Of a stretch of 64,000 nt of DNA, positions 8,619 to 19,390 are shown one piece after another. The translations under genes were made by a program, and so were the position numbers. The DNA comes from DATJHM01 sp963777355 (GTDB lineage Bacteria > Chloroflexota > Ktedonobacteria > Ktedonobacterales > Ktedonobacteraceae): NCBI GenBank assembly GCA_963777355.1, contig CAVZQK010000001.1:496001-560000 (forward strand), read 5' to 3'. Below the pieces are notes generated by a model that was not told the DNA's origin, searched no databases, and saw only the letters and a list, made by a program, of their open reading frames with translations. Numbering within the stretch: position 1 is the stretch's first letter; every line of letters begins with the position of its first letter.

Positions 8619-11123
8619 ATGAGCCGACAGAATAAATATTCACCGGATGTCCGTCAGGCTATTTCGTTTGCCCGTGAAGAGGCACAACGATTGCGTCATC
8701 GCTTGGTTGGGACAGAGCATCTCTTGCTGGGTATACTCAAGTTGCACAATCCGCTGATTGAGGGGTTGTTGAACTCGCTACGTGCCAGTCCTGTACGTAT
8801 TGTGCAGGCCTTAGAATTCATGGTTGGGCGTGGGAATAGAGCTATTTTAAGTGATCCTTCATTGAACGCTGCCGCACGTGCGACCCTTGCACGCGCAGAG
8901 CAAGAAGCGCTTCGTATGCAGCGTGATGCTATTGGTCTGGAGCATCTTTTCCTGGGTATCTTATCAGAGCATGACGGAGTCACCGTTGGAGTATTGGAGA
9001 GTTTTGGTGTTCTTGAAGATGTTGCCCGTAAAAATCTCGATGCTTTACTGCATGGGGAGCATGATGGATTGGGATTGACAATTCAGTATCAATCCCGTTA
9101 TGAAACCACGCCGACGCTGAATGAGGTAAGCCGAGATCTAACGCTTGCGGCTTTGCATAGTGAGCTAGATCCACTGATTGGACGTCAGGAAGAGTTAGAG
9201 CGCACGATGCAGATCTTGTCCCGACGCTCAAAAAATAATCCTGTCTTAATTGGCCCGGCGGGTGTGGGTAAAACGGCCATCGCCGAAGGTCTGGCCCAGC
9301 GTATTATCCAGAATCAGGTACCAGAAACCTTACTGATGAGCCGTGTGGTTGCACTTGATGTAGGTATGCTCACGGTTGGTACTAAATTTCGTGGGGACTA
9401 TGAAGATCGTTTGAAATTGATTATGCAGGAGATCGTCAGCTCACCTGGTATCATCGTGGTTATTGACGAACTGCATTCCCTGGTACGGAGCGGTGTGGCC
9501 GAGGGCTCGATAGATGCGGCTAACCTTTTTAAACCCATGTTAGCACGGGGAGAATTTCGTTGTATTGGTGCGACCACACTTGACGAATATCGGAAAACAA
9601 TCGAGACAGATCCTGCATTGGAGAGGCGTTTCCAACCAGTGCAAGTTGCAGAAACCTCCACAAAAGAGACGCTAGAAATTTTGCAGGGCTTACGTTCGCG
9701 CTACGAGGATTTTCACCAGATTTCGATTAGCGAAGATGCGCTGATTGCGGCTGTGCGTATGGCGTCCCGCTATATTCAAAATCGTTATCTACCGGATAAA
9801 GCCCTGGATCTGGTAGATGAGGCGTCTTCGCAGAAATGTGTGCAGTTGTCTATTGCTCCTGATTCCGTGCATCATCTACGAGATAGGCTGCTTGTCGCTC
9901 AACGAGAGAAAGATTATTCGATTGCCCAGCGTGATTTCTCCAGCGCCTCACGCTTGCTCAGATCAGAGCGACAACTGCGCCAGGACCTCTGGTTGGCAGA
10001 GTCGTCCTGGCACGCTGGCCAGCGTCAACAGCGGCCTGTAGTCGATGAGCTGGATATCGCGGGTATTGTTGCCCGTTGGACGGGGATTCCAGTTGTACAG
10101 ATTTTGGAAGATGAGATGCAGCGCCTGCTCAATCTAGAGCAAGAGCTGCATCAACGCGTGATAGGCCAGGATGAGGCTGTCGAGGTTGTGTCCAGGGCTG
10201 TCAGACGTTCGCGTACAGATATCCGGGATCGTAAGCGTCCTATTGGCTCATTTGTCTTTATTGGACCGACTGGAGTAGGGAAGACAGAACTGGCGCGTGC
10301 TCTGGCGGGATCGCTGTTTGGTGATGAGAATGCATTGCTCGAACTGGATATGTCGGAGTTTATGGAAAGTCATCATGTTGCACGCTTGATAGGCTCTCCA
10401 CCGGGATATGTTGGTTACGATCAGGCTGGGCAGTTGACAGAGGCAGTGCGACGGCGTCCTTACAGCATCGTGCTTTTTGATGAAGTTGAGAAGGCTCATC
10501 CCCAGGTCTTTGATCTTCTACTTCAGATTCTGGAGGATGGTGTCCTGACAGACACGCATGGGCAGAAAGTGGATTTCAAGCATACACTCATCATTTTGAC
10601 CTCAAATGCTGGTGCAGCCCACTTGCTGCCTGGCTCGATGGCGTTCGGTTCGCATAAACGTAGTCAGCAGGAGCTGCTGACGGAGGAACATGAACGATTG
10701 CGCTCACAAATACTGCCGGCGTTAAAAGATTTCTTTCGTCCCGAACTCCTCAATCGGGTCGATGACATCGTCGTTTTTCATCCTTTACAGATGGAACATT
10801 TGCATAAGATTGTCAACCTCATGTTAGAGCAGACCCAGAAACGCATGGCGGAGCATTCCATCGATCTGCAAGTAACAGTCGCAGCCCGCCAGCTTCTGGT
10901 AGAACGGGGCTATGATCCTGAGTATGGAGCTCGGCCTTTGCGCAGGACAGTCCAACGGCTTTTAGAAGATATGTTGGCGGAAGCAATTTTACAGGGAGTA
11001 GTCGTTATGGGTGATATTGTGCAAGTGGATGCAGTGGGGGGGAAGCTTTGTAAGCATATTATCGCTCAAGCTGCTGGTACTACCTCGCTTGTAAGTGCTG
11101 GTTCCGGCTATGGGGCCGCTTAA
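8619..11123 (+). CDS. clpC: ClpC-type AAA+ unfoldase (Clp ATP-binding subunit)
   Basis: 834 residues from ATG at 8619, with GGAGAGGAG upstream. The N-terminal double Clp-N repeat covers about 1-150. The first AAA domain has Walker A GPAGVGKT and Walker B VVIDELHSL. A short middle region with a UVR-like helix (about 420-445) marks ClpC rather than ClpB, which has a long coiled coil. The second AAA domain has GPTGVGKT, VLFDEVEKAHP and the arginine-finger region FFRPELLNRVDD, and a C-terminal D2-small domain follows. It should unfold substrates for ClpP or act in disaggregation in the cytoplasm. At the ClpP-binding loop, where ClpA/ClpC/ClpX carry (L/I/V)G(F/L), this protein reads MAF within GSMAFGSHK, so docking to ClpP is uncertain. 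It stands alone with its own leader; ctsR/mcsAB partners are absent. Confidence 0.9.
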   Translation: MSRQNKYSPDVRQAISFAREEAQRLRHRLVGTEHLLLGILKLHNPLIEGLLNSLRASPVRIVQALEFMVGRGNRAILSDPSLNAAARATLARAEQEALRMQRDAIGLEHLFLGILSEHDGVTVGVLESFGVLEDVARKNLDALLHGEHDGLGLTIQYQSRYETTPTLNEVSRDLTLAALHSELDPLIGRQEELERTMQILSRRSKNNPVLIGPAGVGKTAIAEGLAQRIIQNQVPETLLMSRVVALDVGMLTVGTKFRGDYEDRLKLIMQEIVSSPGIIVVIDELHSLVRSGVAEGSIDAANLFKPMLARGEFRCIGATTLDEYRKTIETDPALERRFQPVQVAETSTKETLEILQGLRSRYEDFHQISISEDALIAAVRMASRYIQNRYLPDKALDLVDEASSQKCVQLSIAPDSVHHLRDRLLVAQREKDYSIAQRDFSSASRLLRSERQLRQDLWLAESSWHAGQRQQRPVVDELDIAGIVARWTGIPVVQILEDEMQRLLNLEQELHQRVIGQDEAVEVVSRAVRRSRTDIRDRKRPIGSFVFIGPTGVGKTELARALAGSLFGDENALLELDMSEFMESHHVARLIGSPPGYVGYDQAGQLTEAVRRRPYSIVLFDEVEKAHPQVFDLLLQILEDGVLTDTHGQKVDFKHTLIILTSNAGAAHLLPGSMAFGSHKRSQQELLTEEHERLRSQILPALKDFFRPELLNRVDDIVVFHPLQMEHLHKIVNLMLEQTQKRMAEHSIDLQVTVAARQLLVERGYDPEYGARPLRRTVQRLLEDMLAEAILQGVVVMGDIVQVDAVGGKLCKHIIAQAAGTTSLVSAGSGYGAA

Positions 11124-11133
11124 ATATTGAGAG

Positions 11134-11158
11134 AGGAGGAGGCTCAACGCTTCCTCCT
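11134..11158 (+). terminator. Hairpin after clpC
   Basis: A 10-bp stem (11134-11143 with 11149-11158), 5-base loop, no T tract. It starts 10 bases behind the clpC stop. No gene is seen in the rest of the gap to 11424. Confidence 0.45.
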
Positions 11159-11424
11159 ACAATCTCCAAGAGAATTGTTTTCGCCTCTATTTTTTATTTT
11201 CCTCTTTCCTGAGAGCAGAAACTACAGAGTTATTCCTCTCTTCCTTGTGAAAAGAAAATCTCCTTCAAATATTGAAGAAATCTTGTGCAGCAAAAGTATA
11301 GTAAAATGAAGAAACGTTTTGGTAATATTGCTAGGTCTTATTTGTTATTAGTTGACGTTCTCTGAGGGAACTGCTACCATTGATGCTATATAATCTATAA
11401 GTGCGGCATAAAAGTGAGGAAGAG

Positions 11425-12402
11425 ATGAAAATGCAAGAAGACCAAAAATGGCGAGAAATATTGGCAAAATATATTAAAGATCCTCATGAGAGGCAGCGGA
11501 TTGCGCTAGCGTTAAATATCAGCCAGGTTACATTGGTACGGTGGGTAAATGGTGACTCAAAGCCTCGCAGACAGAATATGCGCCGTCTGGCCCAGATTTT
11601 ACCAGAGCATCATACTATTTTTTCTGAAGTGGGACCTGAATCCTTTGAGGATACACATGAAGAGTTAGAGAATAGTGAGATCCCTTCGATTTTTTATGCT
11701 CGTGTATTAAATGCCCATTGTAATTTGCCGAGAGTAATTCATTTCAGCTCACTCTGTGATGTTATTTTGCAGCAGGCTTTGAAGCAATTAGATCCGCAAC
11801 GCATCGGTATGGAGATTACCGTTGTCCAGTGTATGTATCCGGCAAAAAATAAAAAGATACGGAGTTTGCGTGAGCATATTGGTCAGGCTACCCCGCCCTG
11901 GAATAGAGAAGCCGAACCAAAGATTATGTTTCTGGGCGCTGAATCTCTGGCAGGTTTTGTGGTGTCGTCTGGACGACAGTTGATAGAAGATCGACAGAAA
12001 GGAATGAGCCGTTTTCCTGTGCAGTGGATTGATTGGGAGGAGAGCGCTATGGCCTATCCTATTATGCGTTCTGACCGCATTGCTGGCTGTCTACTTGTCT
12101 CATCTGCACAGCCAGAGTATTTTATCTCCCCGCATCGTCAGAAGCTTATCCAATATTATGCAGAGCTTCTCTCGGTAATTTTTGATCCTGAAGACTTTTA
12201 TCCATTAGTAGATATAAACCTGGGCTATATGCCGCCCTATAACATTCAGTATCCTTTTATTAGGACGTTTCGCCAGCGAACGGCTACTATGATGCTAGAG
12301 CGTCAGATAAATGTTACAGAGGCTGAGCGTCTGGTCTGGCTAGATATCGAAGAAGAGCTTTTATACAAGCAGACGCTTGCTGAAAATTCCATAGACTTGT
12401 GA
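11425..12402 (+). CDS. HTH-domain regulator with GAF-like sensor domain
   Basis: 325 residues from ATG at 11425 (GAGGAAG just upstream); an in-frame GTG at 11401 would add 8 residues. The N-terminus holds a Cro/XRE-like helix-turn-helix: RIALALNISQVTLVRWVNGDSKPRRQNMRRLAQIL, about residues 25-60. After an acidic linker, residues about 95-265 look like a GAF sensor domain: IGMEITVVQCMYP early, then FVVSSGRQLIEDR, AMAYPIMRSDRIAGCLLVSSAQPEYF, and a final helix with HRQKLIQYYAELLSVIFDP. The C-terminal 60 residues are helical. It is probably a DNA-binding regulator that senses a small ligand. Target genes are unknown; the next gene downstream has its own promoter. Confidence 0.7.
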   Translation: MKMQEDQKWREILAKYIKDPHERQRIALALNISQVTLVRWVNGDSKPRRQNMRRLAQILPEHHTIFSEVGPESFEDTHEELENSEIPSIFYARVLNAHCNLPRVIHFSSLCDVILQQALKQLDPQRIGMEITVVQCMYPAKNKKIRSLREHIGQATPPWNREAEPKIMFLGAESLAGFVVSSGRQLIEDRQKGMSRFPVQWIDWEESAMAYPIMRSDRIAGCLLVSSAQPEYFISPHRQKLIQYYAELLSVIFDPEDFYPLVDINLGYMPPYNIQYPFIRTFRQRTATMMLERQINVTEAERLVWLDIEEELLYKQTLAENSIDL

Positions 12403-12456
12403 GCGCTTTATGAGATAGTACAATTAGCCTCTTCTGACTCCTCAAATTGTCTTTGC

Positions 12457-12485
12457 TTGACCATTTTTGTCTGGCTCTCTATACT
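12457..12485 (+). promoter_or_regulatory. Promoter of the GT-C membrane protein block
   Basis: TTGACC at 12457-12462, 17-base spacer, TATACT at 12480-12485, about 140 bases upstream of the first gene of the block. Confidence 0.7.
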
Positions 12486-12627
12486 AAGGCTGGCTTATGC
12501 TAAAAAATCTCCTGATACATGGGGGGACCAATTTCATCTCTATCTGTAAAAGTGTTTGAGCCGAGTATAAAGCACTCCTCGTCAGAAAAAGGTCTCAGGC
12601 ACTTTTTGAGGGAAAGAAGGGATATTC

Positions 12628-14416
12628 GTGAAGCTTGTCGTACGCTGGCGTATTCTCGTATTGTATGGCCTGGTTCTGTTGTCTTTCTGTTTACGTCTTT
12701 ATGGTCTGAACTGGGATATGGGCAATAGTTTTCACCCTGATGAGCGTCAGATTCTCTTTCATGTAACGGCGGTGGGTTGGCCTGGTAGTTTTGCCCAATT
12801 TCTAGATGTGACCCATTCGCCGCTTAATCCACATTTTTTTGCTTATGGCTCCTTCCCCATCTACTTGCTCGCTTTTGTGGGTTTTCTTCTTGGGCATATC
12901 TCTCCCGCGTTGACAAGTTTTGTGAATCTGACTCTGGCTGGTAGGGTACTCTCTGCTTTGTTTGATTCTGGAACGGTGCTGCTTACTGCCCTGCTTGCAC
13001 TCTCCCTGGTGCATGATGAGCAGCCTGGGAGACCGCAGGCCTGGAATGTTGCCTTACTGGCGGCGGCTCTGGTTACTTTTACGCCCTTGCAACTGCAATT
13101 AGCCCATTTTTATGCTGTTGATAGTATCCTGCTCTTTTTTGTGATGCTGACAGTTATTAGCAAGCGTGGTCCTTGTGCAGACTGAGCACGCTATGACCTG
13201 GTCGGCCCTGGCAGGTCTGGGATACGGGCTGGCAATGGCAACAAAATTTAGTGCCGCTCCCCTGGTTGTCCCCATACTGGTCGCTTTTCTGTTTCGCTGG
13301 TACAAGCGGCGCGATCTTGTACATGAAATTATTTTGTTAATTTTTACTGCTCTGGTCACTATTGCGCTCTTTTTTCTTACTCAACCCTATGCCTGGCTGG
13401 ATCGTGCAAACTTTATTCAGCAAGTAATAGAGCAAGGTGACCTGGCCCGTGGTGATCTGGATCTTCCCTATGTACGCCAGTTTGCTGGCACTGTGCCGTT
13501 TCTCTATGAGATACAGAATATTGTTCTCTGGGGAATGGGTGTCATGCTTGGTCTCAGTGCTTTCATGGGACTACTCTGGCAGTGCTGGCGGGTCTTGCGG
13601 CGTCAAGGCGAGCTGTGGCCTATTGTACTCTCCTGGATTATCATCTATGGGGCGATTGTTGGCGGCTTCTATGTAAAGTTTATGCGTTATATGTTGCCCC
13701 TCTATCCTCTCCTGACGCTGCTTGCGGCAAGTTTTGTGTTGATGCTGGGACAGCGCCTGCGTTTGCCAAAAGTTGCTACAGACCGCGCTACGCTTGCATT
13801 GGGATTGCGTTGGGCGCTGCCTGTACTGGTGCTTGCTGGGACGGCCTTTCAGGGTCTGGCGCTGTTAAATGTGTATAGTCAGCCAAACACACGCATCCAG
13901 GCTTCGCGCTGGATGTATCAGCATCTTCCTCAGGGAAGCGTGCTAACCTTTGAGCAGTGGGATGATCCTTTACCGGTGGCGGTAGATGGGCATGATCCCT
14001 CGGTCTTTCCTCAGGCAACCTATGTTATCGGGAATCAGCCCGTAAGTGGACTGGATCTTTATGGTGATGATACTGTAGCGAAGGCCAGGCAGCTTGCCAA
14101 TATACTGGCCGGGGTGAATGTCATTACGATGGCGACGGACCGTCTGGATAAGTCTATTCCACGTCTCCCTGCTCGCTATCCGCTGACGATCCATTACTAC
14201 CAGCTCCTTTTTAATGGACAGCTTGGCTTTCAACTGGCGGCCAAATTTGAAAATCATCCGCATCTATTAGGTATTATGTTAGATGATAGCAATGCTGATG
14301 AGAGCTATTCAGTTTTCGATCATCCAACTGCGAAGATTTTTGTGCGTGTGACTGCTTATACCTCTCAGCAGTTATTCCAGAAGCTTATGCTTGGAATGCA
14401 TTTGCCCGCTGCATGA
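12628..14416 (+). CDS. GT39-like (GT-C) polytopic glycosyltransferase, frameshifted
   Basis: Starts with GTG at 12628 after GGAAAGAAGG. The first membrane helix (ILVLYGLVLLSFCLRLYGL) is followed by a loop with HPDERQ, the acidic pair that GT-C enzymes of the ArnT/PMT group carry in their first outer loop. About ten more hydrophobic segments follow, and a C-terminal soluble part contains YVIGNQPVSGLDLYGDD. Such enzymes move a sugar from a polyprenyl-phosphate donor to lipid or protein outside the membrane. The frame breaks near 13158-13165: one extra base. Dropping it joins FFVMLTVI to VVLVQTEHAMTWSALAGLGYG and gives about 595 residues. The same block continues with three more large membrane proteins, so a shared pathway is likely. 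Substrate unknown. Confidence 0.75.
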
Positions 14417-14542
14417 GCCGGTATTTTTACTGACTCTCTTTTTAGCGTGGGAACTGTTTGCTAAGAGATTGCGTCAATTAGTAGAGATGCATTAGGAAGT
14501 TTTTAAAAGTATCTGCTGTTGCAATGAATGCTGTGAGAAAGT

Positions 14543-16945
14543 ATGTTTGAACTATTTCAGATGTGGGCGCTAGTTGAGATATTGGGGATTATCTGTCTCC
14601 CACTGACTATAACTGTGTGCCATAATTTACCAGACCGTGGTTGGGCTTTTAGTAAAGCTTTAGGAATGGCCCTGCTGGCTTTTGCCGTCTGGCTACCGCT
14701 TATGTGTCTGCATGTTTTGCCTTTCAGTCAGTTCTTTATTCTGGCAATGCTACTGCTCATTGTGCTGGGGAATGCGCTGGCTGTGGTACGCACACACCAG
14801 ACGCTGGTGAAGCTTTTTCGCTCTCAACTTTTCTACATTGTTGCTGCTGAGCTGCTCTTTTGGGCATGGTTTTTTTGCTCGGCTGGTTGCGTTCTTATAA
14901 ACCAGATATCTATTCAAATGAGATGTATATGGATGAGGGCTTTATTGCGGCTATTATGCGTAGCCCCCATTTGCCGCCGAATGATATGTGGTATTCTGGT
15001 GCCAGTCTGAACTACTATTACTATGCGCACTTTACTATTGTGGTGCTGGCAAAGTTGCTTGGGCAGTCGCCGTCCATTGCTTTTAATACAGGGATCTGCA
15101 TTTTTTTTGGTCTAACGGCGGTGAATCTCTTTGGTGTGACCTGCAATATCGTTGCCTGGGCGCGACATCTTCGTGCTCGTGTTCCGCTAAAAACGCCGCT
15201 GCCTGAGTATCCGCAAGAAGAGCATCCCGGCTCAGTCTTCCCGGCCCTTTTGCCTGCGGCCCCTTATGGGATTTTAAGTGTCGTGATGGCCTTAATTCTT
15301 GGCAATCTGGCGGCGACGCAAGAGTGGTGGCAGAATCACGGCAATACGGTCTCTTTTGACTGGTACAGCCCTTCACGTGTGATTGTCAATACCATTAATG
15401 AGTTTCCAGCCTTTAGCTTTCTTCTCTCTTGCTTTCATGCCCACGTACTGACGCTGGCCTTTACTATACTGGCTATTGGCCTGGCTTTTAACCTGCTTCT
15501 GGAGCCGGAAGGCAGAGGTCTTCGTGTCTTTGGTCGCGGTTGGCAACTTTCTAGCGACCTTGCTTGTTACTGCTCTGATTCTCGGTGGTCTTTTTACGAT
15601 GAATGGTTGGGATTTTCCTACCTATGTCGGTCTGGCGATAGTCTGTATTATTGTACAGCAGTGGCTGGCCTACCATACTCATCTGGAGTGGGCTCTCGTC
15701 ATTGATATCATAACTCCCGTGCTGAGCCTGGTAGCGCTCTCTCTCATTCTCTATATCCCTTTTTACCTCAACTTTATTTCTCCTTCGCAGGGTATCGGCT
15801 TGATACCTGCCAACCAGCGCTCTTCGTTAGGCGATGAAGTACTGATATACGGCCTGTTTGCCTTTGTCTTTCTATCGCTGTTATTCGCAAGTGCCGCCCG
15901 GAGTCCTCTATTTGCATTGAATATCCTCCGTGACGAAGATCAGGAGGCTTCGACGCATAGTCCACGCTGGCAGTATATGGGCGTTGGTATTACCCTACTA
16001 GTATTCGTTCTGGCCTGTTTGGCGCTGGTGTTATTAAAAAACAGCACGACTTTTGTTATTGCATCGCTTATTGTTTTAATGGGTGTGCTTTTGCTGTTCT
16101 ATCATGTTGGGGATCGTGCCCATGCCTTTACGTTGATATTGGGGAGTACTGCATTTCTGTTAATAGCGGGCTGTGAGATCTTCTTCTTGCGCGATGTCTT
16201 TGCCGATGGGCAATTTTTGCGCATGAATACGGTGTTCAAATTTTACTTTCAGGCCTGGGCCCTTTTGTCTATCTCCTGTGGGGCTGGCCTCTATTTTATT
16301 CTTGACACTTTTCGGACTTTAAATGTTATTGAGCGCATAAACAAAAGTGTTGTTGGTGGGATGCGCTTGGTTTGGGCTGTCTGCTTTCTTTTGCTTGTAT
16401 GTGCCGGGGCAGTCTATCCCATCCTGGCTCCCGCCACCCGTATTGCCCATGTCGATGCCCGCACCCAGGCTCTTTACTGGGCGCGTTCAAATAGTTTGGA
16501 TGGGTTGACCTATCTGGCAACCGATCCAGCCAATCCTGGAGACTATGCTGCAATTCGCTGGTTGAATGCGAATGTGCAGGGAGATCCTGTAATTATTGAG
16601 GCTATTGGCAATGATTATACAAATGTCTCTCGCATTTCAGCCTTCACGGGTTTGCCGACGCCGATGGGCTGGGTTGGGCATGAGTATCAGTGGCGTGTGA
16701 AATGGCTCGAAAATCCGGCAAATGCGGCAGACTTTAATCAACGGGGAAGTGATATTGAACAGATATATACAAGCCCATCTCCAACGCAGGTGTTGCAATT
16801 GATGAAACGCTATAATGCTCAATATCTCTATGTGGGGGCGCTGGAGGTTGCCAAATACGGATTGCATAGCAATTTACGTCGTTTCTCGGCCTTCATGCAG
16901 GTGGTCTATCAGAATCCAAATGTCACTATTTACAAGGTAAAATAA
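14543..16945 (+). CDS. Chlor_Arch_YYY (TIGR03662/DUF2298) membrane protein, two frameshifts
   Basis: Starts with ATG at 14543. Highly hydrophobic with many membrane helices. The run NYYYYAHF after GASL, just downstream of NEMYMDEGFIAAIMRS, is the hallmark of the Chlor_Arch_YYY family, known from Chloroflexi and archaea with no function assigned to my knowledge. The conserved FTMNGWDFPTY and FLRMNTVFKFYFQAW follow, then a C-terminal soluble part with GLPTPMGWVGHEYQWR. Two indels break the frame: a missing T in the T run at 14870-14876 (restoring WFFLLGWLRSYKPDIY), and an extra base at about 15552 (restoring WQLSATLLVTALILGGLF). The repaired length is 800 residues, within the family's 700-900. 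It sits directly before two TIGR03663 genes, the typical neighbourhood. The inner DE pair suggests a GT-C-like enzyme, by inference. Confidence 0.82.
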
Positions 16946-16987
16946 AGCGTATCGCTTTTTTTGTCCTGAGCAAGGAGGTGTAAACCG

Positions 16988-19384
16988 TTGAAGAGGTATA
17001 ATTCTGAATCTCTCGATAGTAGTGAGACAGAAGTTACGGATAAGGCGCTCTCTTCTGGTGAGCAACAAGAACAGACAGTGTCGGTTGCTGATTCGTTAGA
17101 GGTTGAGGTCAAGGAAGATGAAGAGAATACCGCTCAGGATGAGCCGCAGGAAAGGCGAAGGTTCTCCTGGCCAACACGTGAGCAGATCTTCAATTGGGCT
17201 CCTTTCTGGGGGGTGATCCTGCTAGGGGGATTATTGCGCTTCTGGGGTCTGGGCGATAAGCCGTTACATCATGATGAGAGCTTGCATGCTTATTTCTCGA
17301 TGAAGCTTATGCAGAACGATTTGCAAAACTGGCTCTCTTGCTTCAATGCTCAGGCTTCTGGCTGTTACCAGTATGATCCCTTACTGCATGGACCGTTTCA
17401 ATTTCATGCGATAGCCCTGGTGTATCAGATCAGCCAATGGCTAGGAGCACCCGATCATGGCGTAAATACGTATACGGTCCGGATTGCGGCGGCGACGTTG
17501 GGGACGGTGATTGTTGGCCTGCCCTATTTTTTGCGAGATCGGCTGGGGACATTGGGGGCATGGCTGGCGTGTTTCTTGCTGGCGGTTTCTCCTAGCATGG
17601 TTTACTTCTCGCGCTTTGCTCGCGAAGACATCTATATGGCCTGCTTTACCTTGTTGTTGGTTGTCTCTGTCGCTCGCTATATTCGAGAGCGGAAGATGCG
17701 CTGGCTGGTGCTCGCTTTTTGTGCTTTTGCTCTCTCCTATGCGACCAAAGAAGCGACTTTTCTGACGGTAGCGATCTTTGGCAGTTTCCTGGGAGCTTTG
17801 GTTGCCTGGGAACTTGGTTTAAGGATAGCGGTCAGGGCCCGCTTCTCTGAGCAGGTGCAAGCGCGAAAAAGAATTCCTCAGACGGCGGCCCCGTTGGCTG
17901 TCCTGCTTTACTTGCTGGTAGCGGGTCTGCTGGCAAAATGGGCCTTTGCCTGGATGAAAGATCTTTCAATCTACATAACTGATCCAAAAAATGTTAACGC
18001 ATCTAATGCGTATGTGCAGAATCTCAAAGCACACACGGTAGCTGTGATTCCCTGGATCGGGATTTTGCTGGGCGTGCTGGTCCTGACCATTTTGATTCGT
18101 GAGATGACAGGGAGAAGCGGCTGGCCTGAGCGCTGGCAATTGGCTCGTTTTTTTGATCCGGAGAGACAACCCCTGCTCTCAACAGTTTTCAGGATTCCCT
18201 GGTACTACTGGTTCTTTGCCTTACTGGCCGGTTGGGCCATTTTCATTGTCCTATTTTCCGCCTTGTTTACCAATTTACATAATGGTATTGGGGATGGAAT
18301 CTGGCAAGGCCTGTATTACTGGCTGCAACAGCAGCAGGTAGCGCGTGGGGGACAGCCCTGGTATTACTATCTCATGTTGCTTCCTCTCTATGAGCAGATC
18401 GGCGTGGTCTTTGCCCTGGTGGGGATTGGACGGGCGCTGCTCTTTCCGACGCGTTTTCGCCTCTTTCTGGTCTACTGGTTTGTGGGCAACCTGTTTATTT
18501 ACTCCTGGGCGGCAGAAAAGATGCCCTGGCTGATGATCCATCTGACGATGCCGATGCTGCTTTTGGCCGCTCTCGGACTGGAGCCAGCGTTGCGCAGCGT
18601 CTGGGCCTGGTTGCGCCATCCTCACACCAGTGCAGAGATGCCAGGAGCGACGGGAAAGTTGGTGCCGCATGTGGGGTTGCAGAGACGGCGGCCAGGTCTG
18701 GCCCTGGCGGGTGCAGTGGCAACGAGCGTCCTGGCGCTGTTTCTGTTGTTGCCCACGTTGCAAAATATGCGTGAAGTCACTTATGTACATCCCGCGGATG
18801 GTCCCCATGAGATGATGATCTATGTGCAGACGACCACGGATATTAATATTGTGATGGCTAAAGTTGCAGCACTAGATCAAAAATTGGATGCGGGAAGACA
18901 TCAGTTGGCGATAGGGGTGACGGATGATGCCCTCTGGCCGTATGCCTGGTATCTACGAGACTATACCAATGTCTGCTGGAATTTTCCTGGCGGTTGTACG
19001 GCAACAGCGAGTAATATCCCCGTTATTATTACTGGTGGAGATACGGTATATAGTATGCAGAATCAATATGCACCAACATCAGGAAATGGGGCGTATAATT
19101 TTCATAAATACCGTTTGCGAACCTGGTGGGATGAGGGATATAAGCCACTACCTTGTGTGGTTAGTACAACAAATACCTGTAAAGGGGAGCCGCTCTGGGG
19201 TGGTGTAGGTCCTCTTCTCTGGCTGAGTTATGGCGATACGCCACCACCACATGCAAGCTTTAATGTCGGTCTGGCTTTGCAGCATGTATGGCAATGGTGG
19301 TGGGAGCGCAAGCCATTTGGGAGTACTGACGGTTCTTATGATATGGGACTATTCATCCGTAAGGGTCTGGATGTAGCGCCATAG
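16988..19384 (+). CDS. TIGR03663-family membrane protein (GT39-related), first copy
   Basis: 798 residues, intact. TTG start at 16988 with a perfect AAGGAGGTG seven bases upstream. An acidic cytoplasmic tail of about 60 residues comes first, then the first helix (FWGVILLGGLLRFWGLG) and the loop KPLHHDESLHAYFS. HDE matches the GT-C acidic motif and the N-terminal similarity of this family to PMT mannosyltransferases (PF02366). A second conserved loop reads YDPLLHGPFQFHAIALVYQIS, and the segment SRFAREDIYMA follows. About 12 membrane helices lead to a C-terminal outer domain of about 180 residues with DALWPYAWYLRDY. Members usually occur beside YYY proteins, as here. Function not established; transfer of a polyprenyl-linked sugar to lipid or protein is a reasonable guess. 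It is closely paralogous to the next gene. Confidence 0.82.
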   Translation: MKRYNSESLDSSETEVTDKALSSGEQQEQTVSVADSLEVEVKEDEENTAQDEPQERRRFSWPTREQIFNWAPFWGVILLGGLLRFWGLGDKPLHHDESLHAYFSMKLMQNDLQNWLSCFNAQASGCYQYDPLLHGPFQFHAIALVYQISQWLGAPDHGVNTYTVRIAAATLGTVIVGLPYFLRDRLGTLGAWLACFLLAVSPSMVYFSRFAREDIYMACFTLLLVVSVARYIRERKMRWLVLAFCAFALSYATKEATFLTVAIFGSFLGALVAWELGLRIAVRARFSEQVQARKRIPQTAAPLAVLLYLLVAGLLAKWAFAWMKDLSIYITDPKNVNASNAYVQNLKAHTVAVIPWIGILLGVLVLTILIREMTGRSGWPERWQLARFFDPERQPLLSTVFRIPWYYWFFALLAGWAIFIVLFSALFTNLHNGIGDGIWQGLYYWLQQQQVARGGQPWYYYLMLLPLYEQIGVVFALVGIGRALLFPTRFRLFLVYWFVGNLFIYSWAAEKMPWLMIHLTMPMLLLAALGLEPALRSVWAWLRHPHTSAEMPGATGKLVPHVGLQRRRPGLALAGAVATSVLALFLLLPTLQNMREVTYVHPADGPHEMMIYVQTTTDINIVMAKVAALDQKLDAGRHQLAIGVTDDALWPYAWYLRDYTNVCWNFPGGCTATASNIPVIITGGDTVYSMQNQYAPTSGNGAYNFHKYRLRTWWDEGYKPLPCVVSTTNTCKGEPLWGGVGPLLWLSYGDTPPPHASFNVGLALQHVWQWWWERKPFGSTDGSYDMGLFIRKGLDVAP
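17205..18610 (+). repeat. Mosaic near-identical repeat, first copy
   Basis: Blocks at about 17205-17290, 17386-17815, 18045-18105 and 18320-18600 are almost identical at DNA level, third positions included, to about 19686-19770, 19857-20272, 20515-20580 and 20800-21075. The stretches between are clearly diverged. This pattern fits tandem duplication followed by gene conversion. Confidence 0.8.
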
Positions 19385-19390
19385 GAGAAG

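Noticed and set aside
11127..11309. 60-residue open frame after clpC
   Set aside because: No ribosome site; it overlaps the hairpin behind clpC.
12628..16945. Five or six separate small membrane protein genes
   Set aside because: The pieces join into two normal-length proteins when single-base indels are repaired.
18275..18808. Long antisense frames inside the TIGR03663 genes (also 20442-21020 and 21069-21725)
   Set aside because: His/Gln/Arg-rich translations are shadows of the hydrophobic plus-strand codons, and both paralogues show the same shadow.
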